DNA from: Trifolium pratense
Lineage: Eukaryota > Streptophyta > Magnoliopsida > Fabales > Fabaceae
Assembly: GCF_020283565.1 (NCBI RefSeq)
Contig: NC_060065.1
Span: 40,040,409 to 40,104,408, forward strand
DNA: 64,000 nucleotides
Reading direction: 5' to 3'
Position 1 is the stretch's first letter, and each line of letters opens with the position of its first letter. The notes beneath the pieces were generated by a model. That model made no database searches and was not told the origin of the DNA. It worked only from the letters and a program-made list of their open reading frames with translations. The translations under genes and the position numbers were made by a program. Shown piece after piece: positions 36,067 through 46,824 of the stretch.

Positions 36067-36191
36067 CTCACTCCATCCCAAAATATAAACAAAAAGTGGT
36101 CAACCAAAATGGATGTATTTGGTTAAAAATTTAGTTTAAATACATCCACTTTGATTGACCATTTTTTACTTATATTTTGGGACGGAGGAAG
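36067..36191. mobile_element. Stowaway-like MITE, 125 bp
   Basis: Ends CTCACTCCATCCCAAAATAT / ATATTTTGGGACGGAGGAAG are inverted and flanked by TA dinucleotides; the body is largely palindromic. It lies 86 bp downstream of the NAC stop codon, probably in or near the 3'UTR. Confidence 0.85.
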
Positions 36192-36626
36192 TACCATACT
36201 GCAACAATGGTAGAGAATTTAGGTCTCGTGTTAAACTACGTAGGTGAAAAGGAATCTGAATCCTCTACAACTGCAATTGCAATATGATGATGTAACGTAT
36301 TCAATTTCGATGAAAAGTTACACGGTCAAAAATAGGAGTATTGAAGGGGAGAAGAGGAAATCCATTGTTTTAAGTCATGATAATAGTATCTAAATATTTT
36401 TCTCATGCTGTTAGCTATTGATATATAAATATCTATCCACATGATATGTCCCATTATATTAGAAAAATGGGACTTTGTAATTGGAACTTATAAATTGGTA
36501 GTTCATTTTAGTTAATTGGATGGAGGATTATTTTTCTTTTGTTAAAAATAGATCAAGAATGAGAAGGCCTTTTTAGAAATAAGACATGTCGTAGATTTAG
36601 GGTAAAATAATATCATTTGCTCTTAG

Positions 36627-36716
36627 TTTTTTTTTTTTACAATGACTTGGGAGCGAACCCGAAACCTATAGCGTACTATACAAATTATTCACCACAAGAC
36701 CAAACCTAATGGCTTT
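36627..36716 (-). mobile_element. Possible SINE remnant, minus strand
   Basis: On the minus strand GGTCTTGTGGTGAATAATTT is followed by GGTTTCGGGTTCGCTCCC, box A/B-like in order, and an A-rich end. The ends are not defined. Confidence 0.4.
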
Positions 36717-36720
36717 AATT

Positions 36721-37487
36721 TTTATAAAATAAAAATGTTACTCCATCCAGTCTCGAATATAAGCAACAAAAAAAAGGTCTCAAATATAAGCAAAAATATA
36801 CTACAATTATTATACTTATTATCAATATTCCAATTATACTCTTAGATCTTAGATTTATGTTTCTAATTTTTTATTAATTAAGAATATAGGAATATAATTA
36901 CTAGGACACACTTAGGTTGTTTGATGACAGTCAGTCATTTGAGTATTTTTAAGTATTATTTTATAGTATTTTAATTAGTTTTTAGTAATAAGTCATGGTC
37001 AAAGAGAAGAATATTTGAAGAAATTGACATAGCAAAAGTTTGAAGACAAAAAGCAAAAAATAGGTAAAACACTTCGGAAAAATTTCAAAGCTCAAAATGC
37101 CTTCACCTCAGTTTTTCTCCCGTCCCCGGCTTGATCAAACAGTGGCGCGATTTATCACTTTCCAATTAGGTGACATCAGCCACACCTCATGATGACACAA
37201 TCCAGCTATACTAAATGACGTGTCGGTCACACATATACACATAGGAGGACGCAAATTGCTACATAGGTGCATGAAATTACTCACTGTATTAGAAAGAAAA
37301 AAAAAAGTGGATTACTCTTATATAACTCTTGGAGAAAGAACATTACACCCAGCAACAAGACGGATACAATTCTAGGGTTTCGCCGTCTTAGCTGCCCAGG
37401 ACCTGCTACTAAAAAATACTATCAAAGTTCTTGGTGTTCACTAACAAACTTTTTCTCCTTTTCCCTTCTAGAAAATGCTAAAAAAAT
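36721..37487. other. Gene-free stretch with a Stowaway relic
   Basis: 36741-36800 has a CTCCATCCAGTCTCGAATAT end and a duplicated GTCTC(G/A)AATATAAGCAA around CAAAAAAAAG. 37080-37260 is moderately GC-richer, but no gene is recognisable. Confidence 0.45.
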
Positions 37488-37489
37488 TT

Positions 37490-38322
37490 AATGAAGATTG
37501 TTGTTATAAATGCTTCGAATGAAAAATTGATTTAAATAGCTTATGTCAAAATGTTGTTATAAGTATTTCATCATTTTGTCACAATTGTTTTTTTTTTTTA
37601 ATCTTAAAATTTCAAAAATCTCTAAAATAAGAAGTTATTTCAAGTAAAATTTAATAAAAAATATTTTTGAGAGATATTTCTTAAAAATCATGTGATTTTT
37701 ATTAAGTTGAAATTTCTAACATGAATATTTAAGTCATGTTAAAATCACTTTTTCAATTTATAAATTTAAAATAACTTTTACTATTTTAATTAAGTCATAA
37801 TAAAAATCATTTTTAAACATACAAAAAAAACAAAATTTTAAAGCTAAAACAAGCAAACGCTATATGGCTTGTAGTGCTACGAAATGATAAAATAACTTCT
37901 TTTTTTTTAAAGTTAAAGGGTGTGTTAATTTTAACTTTAAAAAAGTGATTTTTCCTTTGTAATTTTTTTAAAAAAAATTTATGATAACTTAGTTAAAAAT
38001 AATAAAGTTATTCCAAATTCATCTTTTTATAAATTAAAAGAGGGATTTTGTCATTCAATAACTTAAATATTTATGTTAGAGATTTTAACTTAATAAAAAT
38101 GTCAAAATTTTTTAAAAAAAACTATCTAAAAAATAATTTTTATGAAAAGTCATTTAAAATAGCTTCTTATTTAGAGATTGTTTTGAAATTTTATGATCTA
38201 TAAAAATTTATAACAAAATGACGAAATATCTAAAATGACATTTTGAGAAAAGCTATTTAAACCAATATTTCATTTGAAGCATTTATAAAAAAACATCTTT
38301 GTTAAAAAAAAATTAACGCAAA
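37490..38322. mobile_element. ~830-bp diverged foldback
   Basis: ATAAATGCTTCGAATGAAA...TTTAAATAGC at the left matches the inverse of GCTATTTAAACC...TTTGAAGCATTTATAA at the right, and the similarity continues inward (TTATTAAGTTGAAATTTCTAACAT against ATGTTAGAGATTTTAACTTAATAA). The ends show no clear target duplication. Confidence 0.75.
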
Positions 38323-38649
38323 AACAATACACTATAATAGTTAATATCCATTTTTAGAAAAAGCTAACACAAACATACCCAAAATCTCATTATTTTGTAA
38401 AGATAAATTCTTTTTAAACTGAAGGTACTCTTGAGCTGATGCAATTCACGACTCAATTTTTTTCAAAGATAAACAAGTTGATCTACAAGCTATTGAAAAC
38501 AAGATTGATAAAAAAATTCATCTGCCATAGAAAATGATATAAAGATACAACTTTTTGTCATGTACAAGCTAAAGATAGCTAATGATACAAGCAACAATTT
38601 CAAATTTCTAGTCTTCTGCTACTGTTTACTATTTCCACCTAACTATAGC

Positions 38650-39640
38650 ATAAATCATTTACATCAATTCCATGATCTTTGAATCTGGTTTTGGACATCG
38701 TTGACGAGATACTTATAATGGATTTTATCCTCCGATGACCCAGTACAGTTCTGCACTATATTTCCAAACACACTACTTTAAAAATTCTTCACACAGCCTC
38801 TTCAAGTGGGACCAAATTTTTTTAGTCTTTGCCCCACAAAGTGCACACACAGAGCAGAAACATTCTCAAGCCAAAACGAAATCAACCTAGTTAGCTTGGA
38901 AATATTTCTGCCTTGGATAATTACCGTTAATTATCAGTATACTTCTAAATAAAATAAAGTGAACCAAACATATCTTGAATAAACATTATTGAAAATTGTA
39001 CTCATAGCTTAAACCCTTGTGAGAATAACCAAAGAGCAAATCTCCAATGTAAAAAAGAATTGCAGCTTGCTCAATAGTAAAATAACCAAGTGTACACTTG
39101 TCGCTTGTTATGTATGAACAGACTATTAATACCAAAAACATACTGCAAATGCATAATTAAGGCTTTGGTCATTTGATGACACCACTCAATTCATCCAAAA
39201 GAAAATGAACAAAAATAAAAGCTCCAGTGTTCCAATAGTCAAGCTATTCAAATAATTTCCTAATCTAGCAATTAGTGACCCCACAGATCACAGTTTTTAC
39301 ATAATCAAACTACAGTGTTACCTTCTAATCTGCAATTATTTCCTTATTGGAGTCACAATGTATAAGAAAAATTCTGAATCTGCTATGTTCAGTTTTTGAT
39401 AGAGTAAGCAAGAGGCTTATTTCTAGATGAAGATGAGTTAGAAGAGAATATGAAGTTGCAAAACGATGGTGGAAGATTCCACTCATGTGTGAAGAGTGGA
39501 AAACTCAGGTAACTTGATTGGATTCATGAGACATGAAGATAAATTCAATGTTTGAAATTAAAACTATGTCCAAAGCTTTTGAATGATTTGACTTTCCAAG
39601 CCAAATCTGGGAGAAGTCCAAGGCTGATTGGTCAAGAGAT
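38650..39640. repeat. Diverged direct duplication, copy 1
   Basis: Shares ordered blocks with 40100-41240, for example TTTCCAAACACACTA, AAGTGAACCAAACATATCTT, CAAATCTCCAAT, ATAATTTCCTAAT and GACTTTCCAA. Block order is partly altered. No coding region is evident in either copy. Confidence 0.6.
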
Positions 39641-40685
39641 AGGTGCTGCTAAAAATGAATTGAGATTTGGAAACAATCTGATGTGGCGGCAAAGGAGACA
39701 ATGTATGCTTAAAGAATAATAAGACGAAGTGGCGGGTGGTAACAGAGCATGGAATTAGTATGAAAAAAGAATGGATATGGAAATATAACTCATTAGACAT
39801 AACATAATTGCTTATTAATGTCTATCAGAGGCAAGAAGACACTTGTAACCTTTACGATTAGGAGAATATCACAAGAACACACAATCCTTTGGATCTATAT
39901 TTAGATTTTACGATTAATGTAAAGATATAAGCAATAGAAAACAAGCACATCCAAAAAGATATACAAAGACTTTAAATTAATAGCCAAACAGTCATTGTAG
40001 AGCAGTGCATTGGGAATATCGTCAGGACTATAGCAAACTAAGGAGTAACTTAAAGTATCAAAATCTGTTTTTCCAACTCAACTAACTTGGATAGGATGTT
40101 TGAAATAAAACTAGTTCCAAACTTTTGGCATGATTCGACTTTCCAAACCATATATGGTCTAGACATTATATTTCCTTGAATACTACACTACCAGATCAGA
40201 TATAACAAAACAAAACAGTGTTACTTCTAATTTTTCTTCTCATCTAACGGGCATTTTATAAGTCTCTCCAATCCAACAGCTAGCCTTAATCACTTTTTCA
40301 AAATTTTAACTTCATTTTAGAAGAGAAAAAAAAACATTAATGTACATATCCATGAACTAAAAAAAACCAATTTTTTAATCCTTATACCTTTTTTTTCCTC
40401 CTCTGAGAGTTCTTCAATTGGCCTATATGTTGCATCAATATACAGTTTCTTCGAATCCTGACACAATGTTTCCAAACACACTAATGTAAATATTCTTCAC
40501 TTAAACACACTGCAGAAACTTTTTTTTAACCAAAACTAACCCAACCTAGTTAGATAATTACATTAGAAATACTAAAACATAGATATATTGATGTCTATGA
40601 CAATTACTGTTAATTATTCAGTATTAATAATAAATTAAAGTGAACCAAACATATCTTGAAAAACAGATTTTTAAAAGTTGTAATA

Positions 40686-40830
40686 CTCCCTCCGGTCCTT
40701 AATATAAGAGACTTTACTTTTTATATTCATTGCAAATCTAATGTATCTAGTCAATAATATGGACTAGATACATTAGATTCTCAATGAATCTAAAAAGTAA
40801 AATTTCTCTTATATTAGGACCCGGAGGGAG
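40686..40830. mobile_element. Stowaway-like MITE, 145 bp
   Basis: CTCCCTCCGGTCCTTAATAT / ATATTAGGACCCGGAGGGAG inverted ends with TA on both sides (40684-40685, 40831-40832); the body is palindromic around GACTAGATACATTAGATT. Confidence 0.92.
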
Positions 40831-40844
40831 TAGAAATCAGTGTG

Positions 40845-40934
40845 ATGTCTCGTGTCGTGAGCTTAGCTCAATTGGCAAGGACATTGCATTATATATGCGG
40901 GAGCCGGGGTTCGAACCCTGGTTATCCCATTTCA
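40845..40934 (+). mobile_element. Short (3'-lacking) family A SINE
   Basis: Contains TGAGCTTAGCTCAATTGGCA (box A) and GGGGTTCGAACCCTGG (intact box B) but stops after CCCATTTC, so only the tRNA-like head is present. A perfect 11-bp target duplication AAATCAGTGTG (40834-40844, 40935-40945) shows that the short form was inserted as such. Because it lacks an acceptor stem and a discriminator end, I do not call it a tRNA gene. Confidence 0.85.
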
Positions 40935-41239
40935 AAATCAGTGTGTCGCTAACCAAACAACAAATCTCCAATTCAAAATAGAATTACAGCTAACCCAAAG
41001 CACTTTGAATATAAATGTGTACAAGCAACACTAATGCTTATGTTCAGCAAGTCCCCAAAATTATACTATAATAATAAGCATATTCAATTAATTCTAAAGA
41101 AAATTAGAAAAATTAACACCATTCAATTAATGCTAAGTCCAACATTCCACATTAGAAAAATTAACATCATTCAATTAATCCTAAATCCTCTAATCACATA
41201 ATTTCCTAATGTAGCAATGAATTACCTCCTAATAATGCT

Positions 41240-41785
41240 CTATTTATTGTTGCAAATAGACAAATTACGAACACCATCAACAATACCGCCATTATTGCTG
41301 CAAATAGACATACTCCGAACACGGTCGACAATGCCACCATCAACATGACTCCCATCAGCAAACCCATAGAAATCAGTTATAAGTTTCCCAATTGAAACAA
41401 GCTGATCAAAGACATAATCAGGGATACAATCAAGAAGCATCTCAATTTTAATCTTCTTATCACGGTCATTAACGGCGTCGTTTTTGAGAATTTCAAGAAT
41501 CTTATCAGCGACGAATCGTACTGTACTGAGTGGCTGACCGGCGAGTGGTTGTCCGGGGAGAGGCTGCTGGATGAGGATAAGGAGAGTGTCGTAAGCAGCG
41601 CGGGTTTTCTTTGTTTTTGGCTGGTAAATGCCGTCGTCGACGACGGGGAAAACGATGGTATCTTCTTCGATTGTGTTGAAGGGATTGGTGAAGGATTTGG
41701 GTTTGGGAAATTCGCGGGAGGGAGGGGAGTGGCGGAGTTGAAGTGCACGGGGGTAGAAGTATTGATTGAATTGAGATTGCGCCAT
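41240..41785 (-). CDS. Truncated Brr2-like protein (N-terminal piece of the U5 snRNP 200-kDa helicase)
   Basis: An intronless 181-codon frame starts at the ATG ending at 41785. Residues 50-140 (DDGIYQPKTKKTRAAYDTLL, then GQPLSTVRFVADKILEILKND, FDQLVSIGKLITDF) match the N-terminal region that precedes the helicase cassettes of plant Brr2; the full helicase is more than 2000 residues, and neither ATPase domain is present here. The first 49 residues are unlike Brr2, and the last 36 contain a duplicated 16-residue unit (GGIVDRVRSMSICSN / GGIVDGVRNLSICNN). It may be a young gene derived from a partial Brr2 copy or a surviving pseudogene; without helicase domains it cannot unwind U4/U6, but it might bind Brr2 partners (inference). 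A telo-box (AAACCCTAA on the minus strand, 41954-41946) and an AAGCCCA motif lie upstream, so transcription is plausible. Confidence 0.7.
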   Translation of the reverse strand: MAQSQFNQYFYPRALQLRHSPPSREFPKPKSFTNPFNTIEEDTIVFPVVDDGIYQPKTKKTRAAYDTLLILIQQPLPGQPLAGQPLSTVRFVADKILEILKNDAVNDRDKKIKIEMLLDCIPDYVFDQLVSIGKLITDFYGFADGSHVDGGIVDRVRSMSICSNNGGIVDGVRNLSICNNK

Positions 41786-42003
41786 TTTTGGGATCGATTG
41801 AAGAACAAGAACCCTAATTGCAAATTTTGGAATCTGATACTTTGGAACCTGATACTGATTTTCGAGAGAGGAAAAACAAACTTATAGTGTTTACTTTTTT
41901 GGTCTAATAAGGTGTTTGGGCTTGGAAAATACCAAAACCTAATTTTTAGGGTTTTAAATAACGTCTCTATTGCGTAAGAAAACAAAAAAAACCTTTTTAT
42001 CTA

Positions 42004-42291
42004 CTCCCTCCGGTCCTTTTTATAAGGAACAATTTGGAAAAAAAATTTGGTCCTTTTTATAAGAAACAATCATTAAATTTATTCTTACAATTCCATTTTT
42101 ACCCTTATTAAATTGTATTCATTCCAAAGTTATGCATTAATTAGAGTGATATATTCCCTAAGGATAAATTAATACACCAAGGTTAGTTTTGGAATAGATT
42201 GTAAAATTTTAGAATTTTTATTAAGAAAGATAAGGTTTCTTGGTATGTGTGTTTTTTCCAAAGTGTTCCTTATAATAAGGACCGGAGGGAG
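42004..42291. mobile_element. Stowaway-like MITE, 288 bp
   Basis: CTCCCTCCGGTCCTTTTTAT at the left and TTATAATAAGGACCGGAGGG at the right, with TA target duplications at 42002-42003 and 42292-42293. It lies about 220 bp upstream of the Brr2-like start codon. Confidence 0.9.
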
Positions 42292-42306
42292 TAAGTAACA
42301 AGGGTC

Positions 42307-42345
42307 TTGCTAAACAGTGCCCCGGACACTCTTTAAGCATTCTAT
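42307..42345. mobile_element. Solo left end of the ATGCTAAACAGTG MITE family
   Basis: TTGCTAAACAGTGCCCCGG...CTTTAAGCA matches the left terminus of the element at 19384-19568; no matching right end was found. Confidence 0.6.
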
Positions 42346-43496
42346 GTAAAGAAATAATTTATTCAAAAAGTGGAATATTTCAATTTTCGAGGCGTTGACT
42401 TCACACATTTTCATAAAATTTTAACAAAAACTTCACACATTGTCAATTGTCAACAACCTCTCTATCTGAGTACGAATATCAATTGCCCCAAACTTCTTTC
42501 GGGAAAATTTTCTCTTGTATGCCCATTTCTATAGGGAAAAATATCTCATTTTTGGATTTCCAAACGAGATTATTTCCGTGGAGATCCACAATTACGAATG
42601 AAATCGACATCCTAATCTAAAGAGTGTGATACATTAAAAAAAAACTACACCTTACATTCATTTGGCGAACCTTAATCTAGAAGACGGAACGATACATCTC
42701 ACCCTAAGTTAAATCTATCACCTTCCCGGACAATTTTGTTTTTTTGGTAGTGCTCCTCGGTTAATTTCTATTAAAAATTTGTTTTCTAATACCCAATAAA
42801 ATATGAGTATGTGGTCATGTAAGCGTGCGGGAATGCGTACGTGTGCATATACAAAAATATAAGGTAGTAATTTGTATAAAAAAAAGGGTAATAAGTTCAT
42901 ATAAGTAATTTAGACTTCACCTATTTTATTTTTTATAAGCTATTCTTATTTATTTTATTGTAGTGCTACTAATACGATATTTCTTGCTTGTGTATGTGAG
43001 GTAAACTAGCAGAAAGAGAGCTAGCTTTCGATCCTGAAATCGAGAGAGAGAACACTCAAGGCTAAGGAAAGCAGCCCGGTTAGCTCACTCGGAAGGGAAG
43101 ACACGTATTGAAGTGTTTAGTTCTTTATTTTCTGAAGAAAGGTAATTTAAACTCTTGAGGAGAAAATTATGCCAAACGCTAATCCACCACCCAACCACCT
43201 GGGAAATAAAATTTAGATTTAAATCCCTGCAAAATGTAAATTTTTTAAAAAAAGTTCCTAAGTTGAATTTTATGCATATCTATCCAATTTGAAATGTATG
43301 TGTTAATCATTGACCGTGTAATTTTACACTGACGTGAATTATATTATATATGAACTATTAAAATTAACAATTTAGTAGAAACTCAAACATTTGCTTCAAA
43401 AAAAAAAATAGAAACTCAAACATATTAAAATTATTTAAATAAATAGAATTAACAATTTAATAGAAACTCAAACTTTTTAAAATTTATATTAAAATT
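42346..43496. other. Gene-free stretch
   Basis: No supported gene. 43010-43110 is purine-rich (GAGAGAG, GGCTAAGGAAAGCAGCC) but gives no recognisable feature. Confidence 0.45.
43391..43408 (+). mobile_element. Micro-retroinsertion (TTGCTTC plus 11 A)
   Basis: A perfect 15-bp direct repeat TAGAAACTCAAACAT (43376-43390, 43409-43423) flanks only TTGCTTC and a poly(A) tail. Confidence 0.8.
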
Positions 43497-44803
43497 AGGG
43501 TAAATGATCATTTACCCCACTGCAAAATAAGCAAATTTTCGTTTACCCCCTGCACAGATTTTTTTTCTATTTACCCCCTTGCAAAAAATAGATTCTCTCA
43601 TTTCGCCCCTCTGGGTGTACAGCAGGACAAGTGACTAAGCAAACCTGTTGACGTGGCTTGTACATGTGGAAAAAATCATTTATATTTATTTTTTAAATTC
43701 CACGTCAGATAATATTTTTTTTAAAAAAATAAAAAATAAAATTTTTTCCTACAAAATAAAAAATAATTCTGTTTTTTTTCCCCAAAATTTTTTTAAAAAA
43801 TTCCTACAAAAAAATTAATTTTTTTTCATATAAATGATTTTAAAAAAATTTCCAACAAAAAAAAAATTTCCTCCCAAAATAAAAAAAAAAAAAATTCTTA
43901 TTTTGCTCCCAAAATAAAGATTTACTCCGAAATAAAGTTTATTTCCGAAATAAAATTTTTAAATATTTATTTTCAAACTTTTTGAATTAAAAAAACATAA
44001 TCTTTATTTTTTAAAAATGAAACTTTATTTTTTGTTATTCTCTTTGAATTAAAAAAAATAGAAAAAGATTTTCAAAAAAAATATAAAATAGAAAAACAAG
44101 TTTTATTGGTGTTTTCCTCTTCAATCAAAACCATTTGCCCAATAAAACTTGTTTTTGTATTTTATATTTTTTTTAAAAATCTTTTTCTATTTTTTTTAAT
44201 TCAAAGAGAATAACAAAAAATAAAGTTTTATTTTTAAAAAATAAAGATTATGTTTTTTTTTAATTCAAAAAGTTTGAAAATAAATCTTTAAAATTTTTAT
44301 TTCGGAAATAAACTTTATTTTGGGAGCAAAATAAGAAAATTCTTTTTTTTTTTATTTTGGGAGGAAATTTTTTTTTTGTTGGAAATTTATTTAAAATCAT
44401 TTATATGAAAAAAAATTAAATTTTTTTGTAGGAATTTTTTAAAAAAATTTTGGGGAAAAAAAATACTCAATAATTTTGTACGAAAAAAAAAGTTATTTCT
44501 AGGAAATTTTTTTTTTAAAAAAAACAAAATTCGTTTTTTAAATTTTGTAGGAAAAAAATATTTTATTTTTATTTTTTGAAAAAAATATTATCTGACGTGA
44601 AATTTAAAAATAAATATAAATGATTTTTTTCCATGTGTACAAGCCACGTCAGCAAATTTGCACAGTCACTTGTCCTGCTGTACACTCAGGGGGCGAAATG
44701 AGAGAATCTATTTTTTGCAGGGGGGTAAACAGAAAAAAAATTTGTGCAGGGGGGTAAACGAAAATTTCCTTATTTTGCAGGGGGGTAAATGATCATTTAC
44801 CCT
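43497..44803. mobile_element. 1.3-kb foldback related to the 2673-3777 element
   Basis: Ends AGGGTAAATGATCATTTACC and GGTAAATGATCATTTACCCT are inverted, and the arms (about 600 bp each) match nearly throughout; the loop is near 44105-44150. TACCCCCTGCA motifs recur in both arms as in the element at 2673. The flanks give at best a 6/9 match for a target duplication. A/T homopolymers make arm length uncertain. Confidence 0.85.
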
Positions 44804-44840
44804 AAAAATATTTTGGCATAATTAATTTTGGAAATTGCAA

Positions 44841-45175
44841 ATTTTTTTTTGTCAAGTAGCCAGGCTAGAAAATGCACCTTAAAGGTGAATAAATGGAGTG
44901 TCCAGGGTTCGAACCCAGGCTCCTGCACATACAGGCCCCGTTTGGATTAGCTTCTTTTTAAGCTTATGCAATATAAATTAAGTTTTATACTATTTTATAA
45001 GTTCACACTAGTGAAAATTGTATCTTTATAAGCTATTTTTCCATAAACTACCTTGACAAACTTATAATAATACATAAAAATTGCATAAGCTGTTTGGATA
45101 AACTCAAAAATAAGCTAATCCAAACGGGCCCATAGTGCGATATTCTTACCAACTGAGCTAAGCTCACGGGGACGA
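44841..45175 (-). mobile_element. Family A SINE split by a hAT-like MITE
   Basis: On the minus strand the SINE head (GTGAGCTTAGCTCAGTTGGT, box A) ends at 45130, and after the MITE it resumes with TGTGCAGGAGCCTGGGTTCG (box B) and ends GGCTACTTGAC plus an A run. An 8-bp target duplication AAATTGCA flanks the whole (44832-44839, 45176-45183). Confidence 0.85.
44935..45130. mobile_element. hAT-like MITE nested in SINE
   Basis: Ends GCCCCGTTTGGATTAGCTT / AAGCTAATCCAAACGGGCC, closely related along its length to the MITE at 7715-7921 but reversed. Confidence 0.85.
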
Positions 45176-45183
45176 AAATTGCA

Positions 45184-46004
45184 TAATTGTTTTTAAGCTC
45201 AAATTTTTTTGCATGACTTAAATCAAACTCAATTGTAAAAAAAAATTTTTTTTTAAGAAACCTAGTGGCTAGAGCCTCACAAATTTAAATATGGACAAAT
45301 GTTGGAACATGATATTGTTTTTTAACATAATTGAATGCAGCATCTCATGAACAAATAAATAATTGAATGTAGCATGACCATAATGGATTATATTCTTCAT
45401 GATCGTATATATATTGGCCATTTTGTTTAGTTAGTAAAGGAGGATATATCAAGCTGAAAGAGGAGATATTAGAAAACCCTGCCTAAATAGTGCAACGTCG
45501 TGTCTCGCTGGAACTATACGATCTTTTAAATGCAGTTTGCATATGTAATTATTGCGCAGTATTGCTGATGTGGTAGCCTCCGCAATCGCACTACAATTGT
45601 TGTGTGATTTTCATTCACTTGTACTACTACATCGTAACCACATCAACAATTTCGGTCATGTTGTTCAAATTTTCTCACCAAAGAAAAAAATGTATATGAA
45701 CCTCAGATCCTAATTTGCGTCAAATATTTAATGAAAATTCTTGCTGTATTTTAAGCACATTCAAACCGGTGCTATGGGGTAAACTAAGACTTTGTAAATA
45801 ATATAGTGGCATAGTGGTGTTATTTTATATAGTTTGTGAAATTTTAAAATGATTTCATGTCTTATAGCTGCATTGTGCATTGTAGCGACCGCAATGACCA
45901 CAATCATAACAATCCCAACCATTACTGCATCCGTCATCGCAAAATTGGAAACCTTATTAGTTTCATCATTTGAATAATAATTTCTTCTTTTCTTCTTCTT
46001 ACAG
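45184..46004. other. Gene-free stretch before the relic cluster
   Basis: No gene recognised. 45480-45660 and 45880-45950 are slightly GC-richer with GACCGCAATGACCACAATC-like wording, possibly decayed repeat. Confidence 0.4.
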
Positions 46005-46764
46005 GCTCTTTTTCTGGAAACCCCGTTCGGTATTGTATTTGGGGCTGACACCATTGCTCGATGTGGTAACTAAGTAAGAATAACTGATGGGATTCATAAT
46101 AATCCGTTTCACTCATTTTTCACATTATTTGTGGTTTGCTGCAGTTTTTCAATTGAAGAATCGCAAAACTTTGTGCGGCTCTTCTATGATTGAACATGTA
46201 AGTCTAGTTTCCCCTTCAAACTTTTTATTGCTGGACTCATTGCTATTATCTTGTGTTTCTTTGTTTTGATGTTTCAGGTTTTCGTCGAACAATGGATAGC
46301 TTTTTCAACCGTGCGTTTTTATCACCCTGCTTTTAATTACTTAAGATTCAAACCAGAGTCTATTCCAATAACTGTAAGTCTGCGTTCGATGATTTTATTT
46401 TATGCTAAAGCAGTTTATAACAACATTTCATGCAGATGTTAGTTATGTTTTGAGAATGGATATGTTTCCAATACAATGCTGAGAACAGTGTTACCTTTAA
46501 GGTTGGTTCAGCACATGACTATGAATTTTGCTGACCGCATTTGGAAAGATGTTGGTGTTTAGATCAAAGGTGAAGGGGTTGTGGCTTTTCAATGGGCAAG
46601 CAATCCCAAAAGGTTTGTTTGATGAATGCTATGACATGAAGTTGTATGAATGGACTAAGGTAGACATCTTTGATGAAGCTCAAAAGGCGCGTGTCAATCA
46701 GATAATCGAAGATTGTGAGGATTTCGAGGGGGAGACTATTAGGGAGGTTTACTTTAAGTACTAG
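46005..46764 (+). pseudogene. Degraded eEF1B-gamma (elongation factor 1-gamma) copy
   Basis: Pieces of EF1-gamma occur in order: 46005-46070 (LFLETPFGIVFGADTIAR, compare the family LLETPDG.IFESNAIAR, followed by an in-frame stop), 46145-46197 (LCGSSMIEH), 46278-46373 (VEQWIAFS, then diverged), about 46470-46500 (NAENSVTFKVG, frame-shifted) and 46535-46764 (AFGKMLVFRSKVKGLWLFNG and LYEWTKVDIFDEAQK, the conserved C-terminal domain, with a stop). GT/AG borders persist at 46197/46277, so this was an intron-containing copy, not a retrocopy. The middle of the GST-like domain and the linker are missing. The intact gene supports the guanine-exchange complex of translation elongation; this copy cannot. 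Confidence 0.8.
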
Positions 46765-46824
46765 CCGAAACTTGATTTGAGCCAATATTTAAACCTTTAA
46801 GTACTTCATTTTTCCACTCTAGTA

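Larger units (their letters stand above)
40440..41240. repeat. Diverged direct duplication, copy 2 (with MITE and SINE)
   Basis: Partner of 38650-39640. It contains a Stowaway MITE and a short SINE that copy 1 lacks, and it runs up to the 3' end of the Brr2-like gene. Confidence 0.6.

Noticed and set aside
40850..40930. tRNA gene candidate (intact box A and box B)
   Set aside because: Cloverleaf stems do not form properly and target duplications show it is a SINE.
41377..41985. 202-codon minus-strand frame overlapping the Brr2-like gene
   Set aside because: Different frame from the Brr2-like residues, Ser/Pro-rich, crosses the promoter region.
46278..46373. GST phi-class exon
   Set aside because: VEQWI could fit GST, but the neighbouring blocks on both sides match EF1-gamma, whose N-terminal domain is GST-like.
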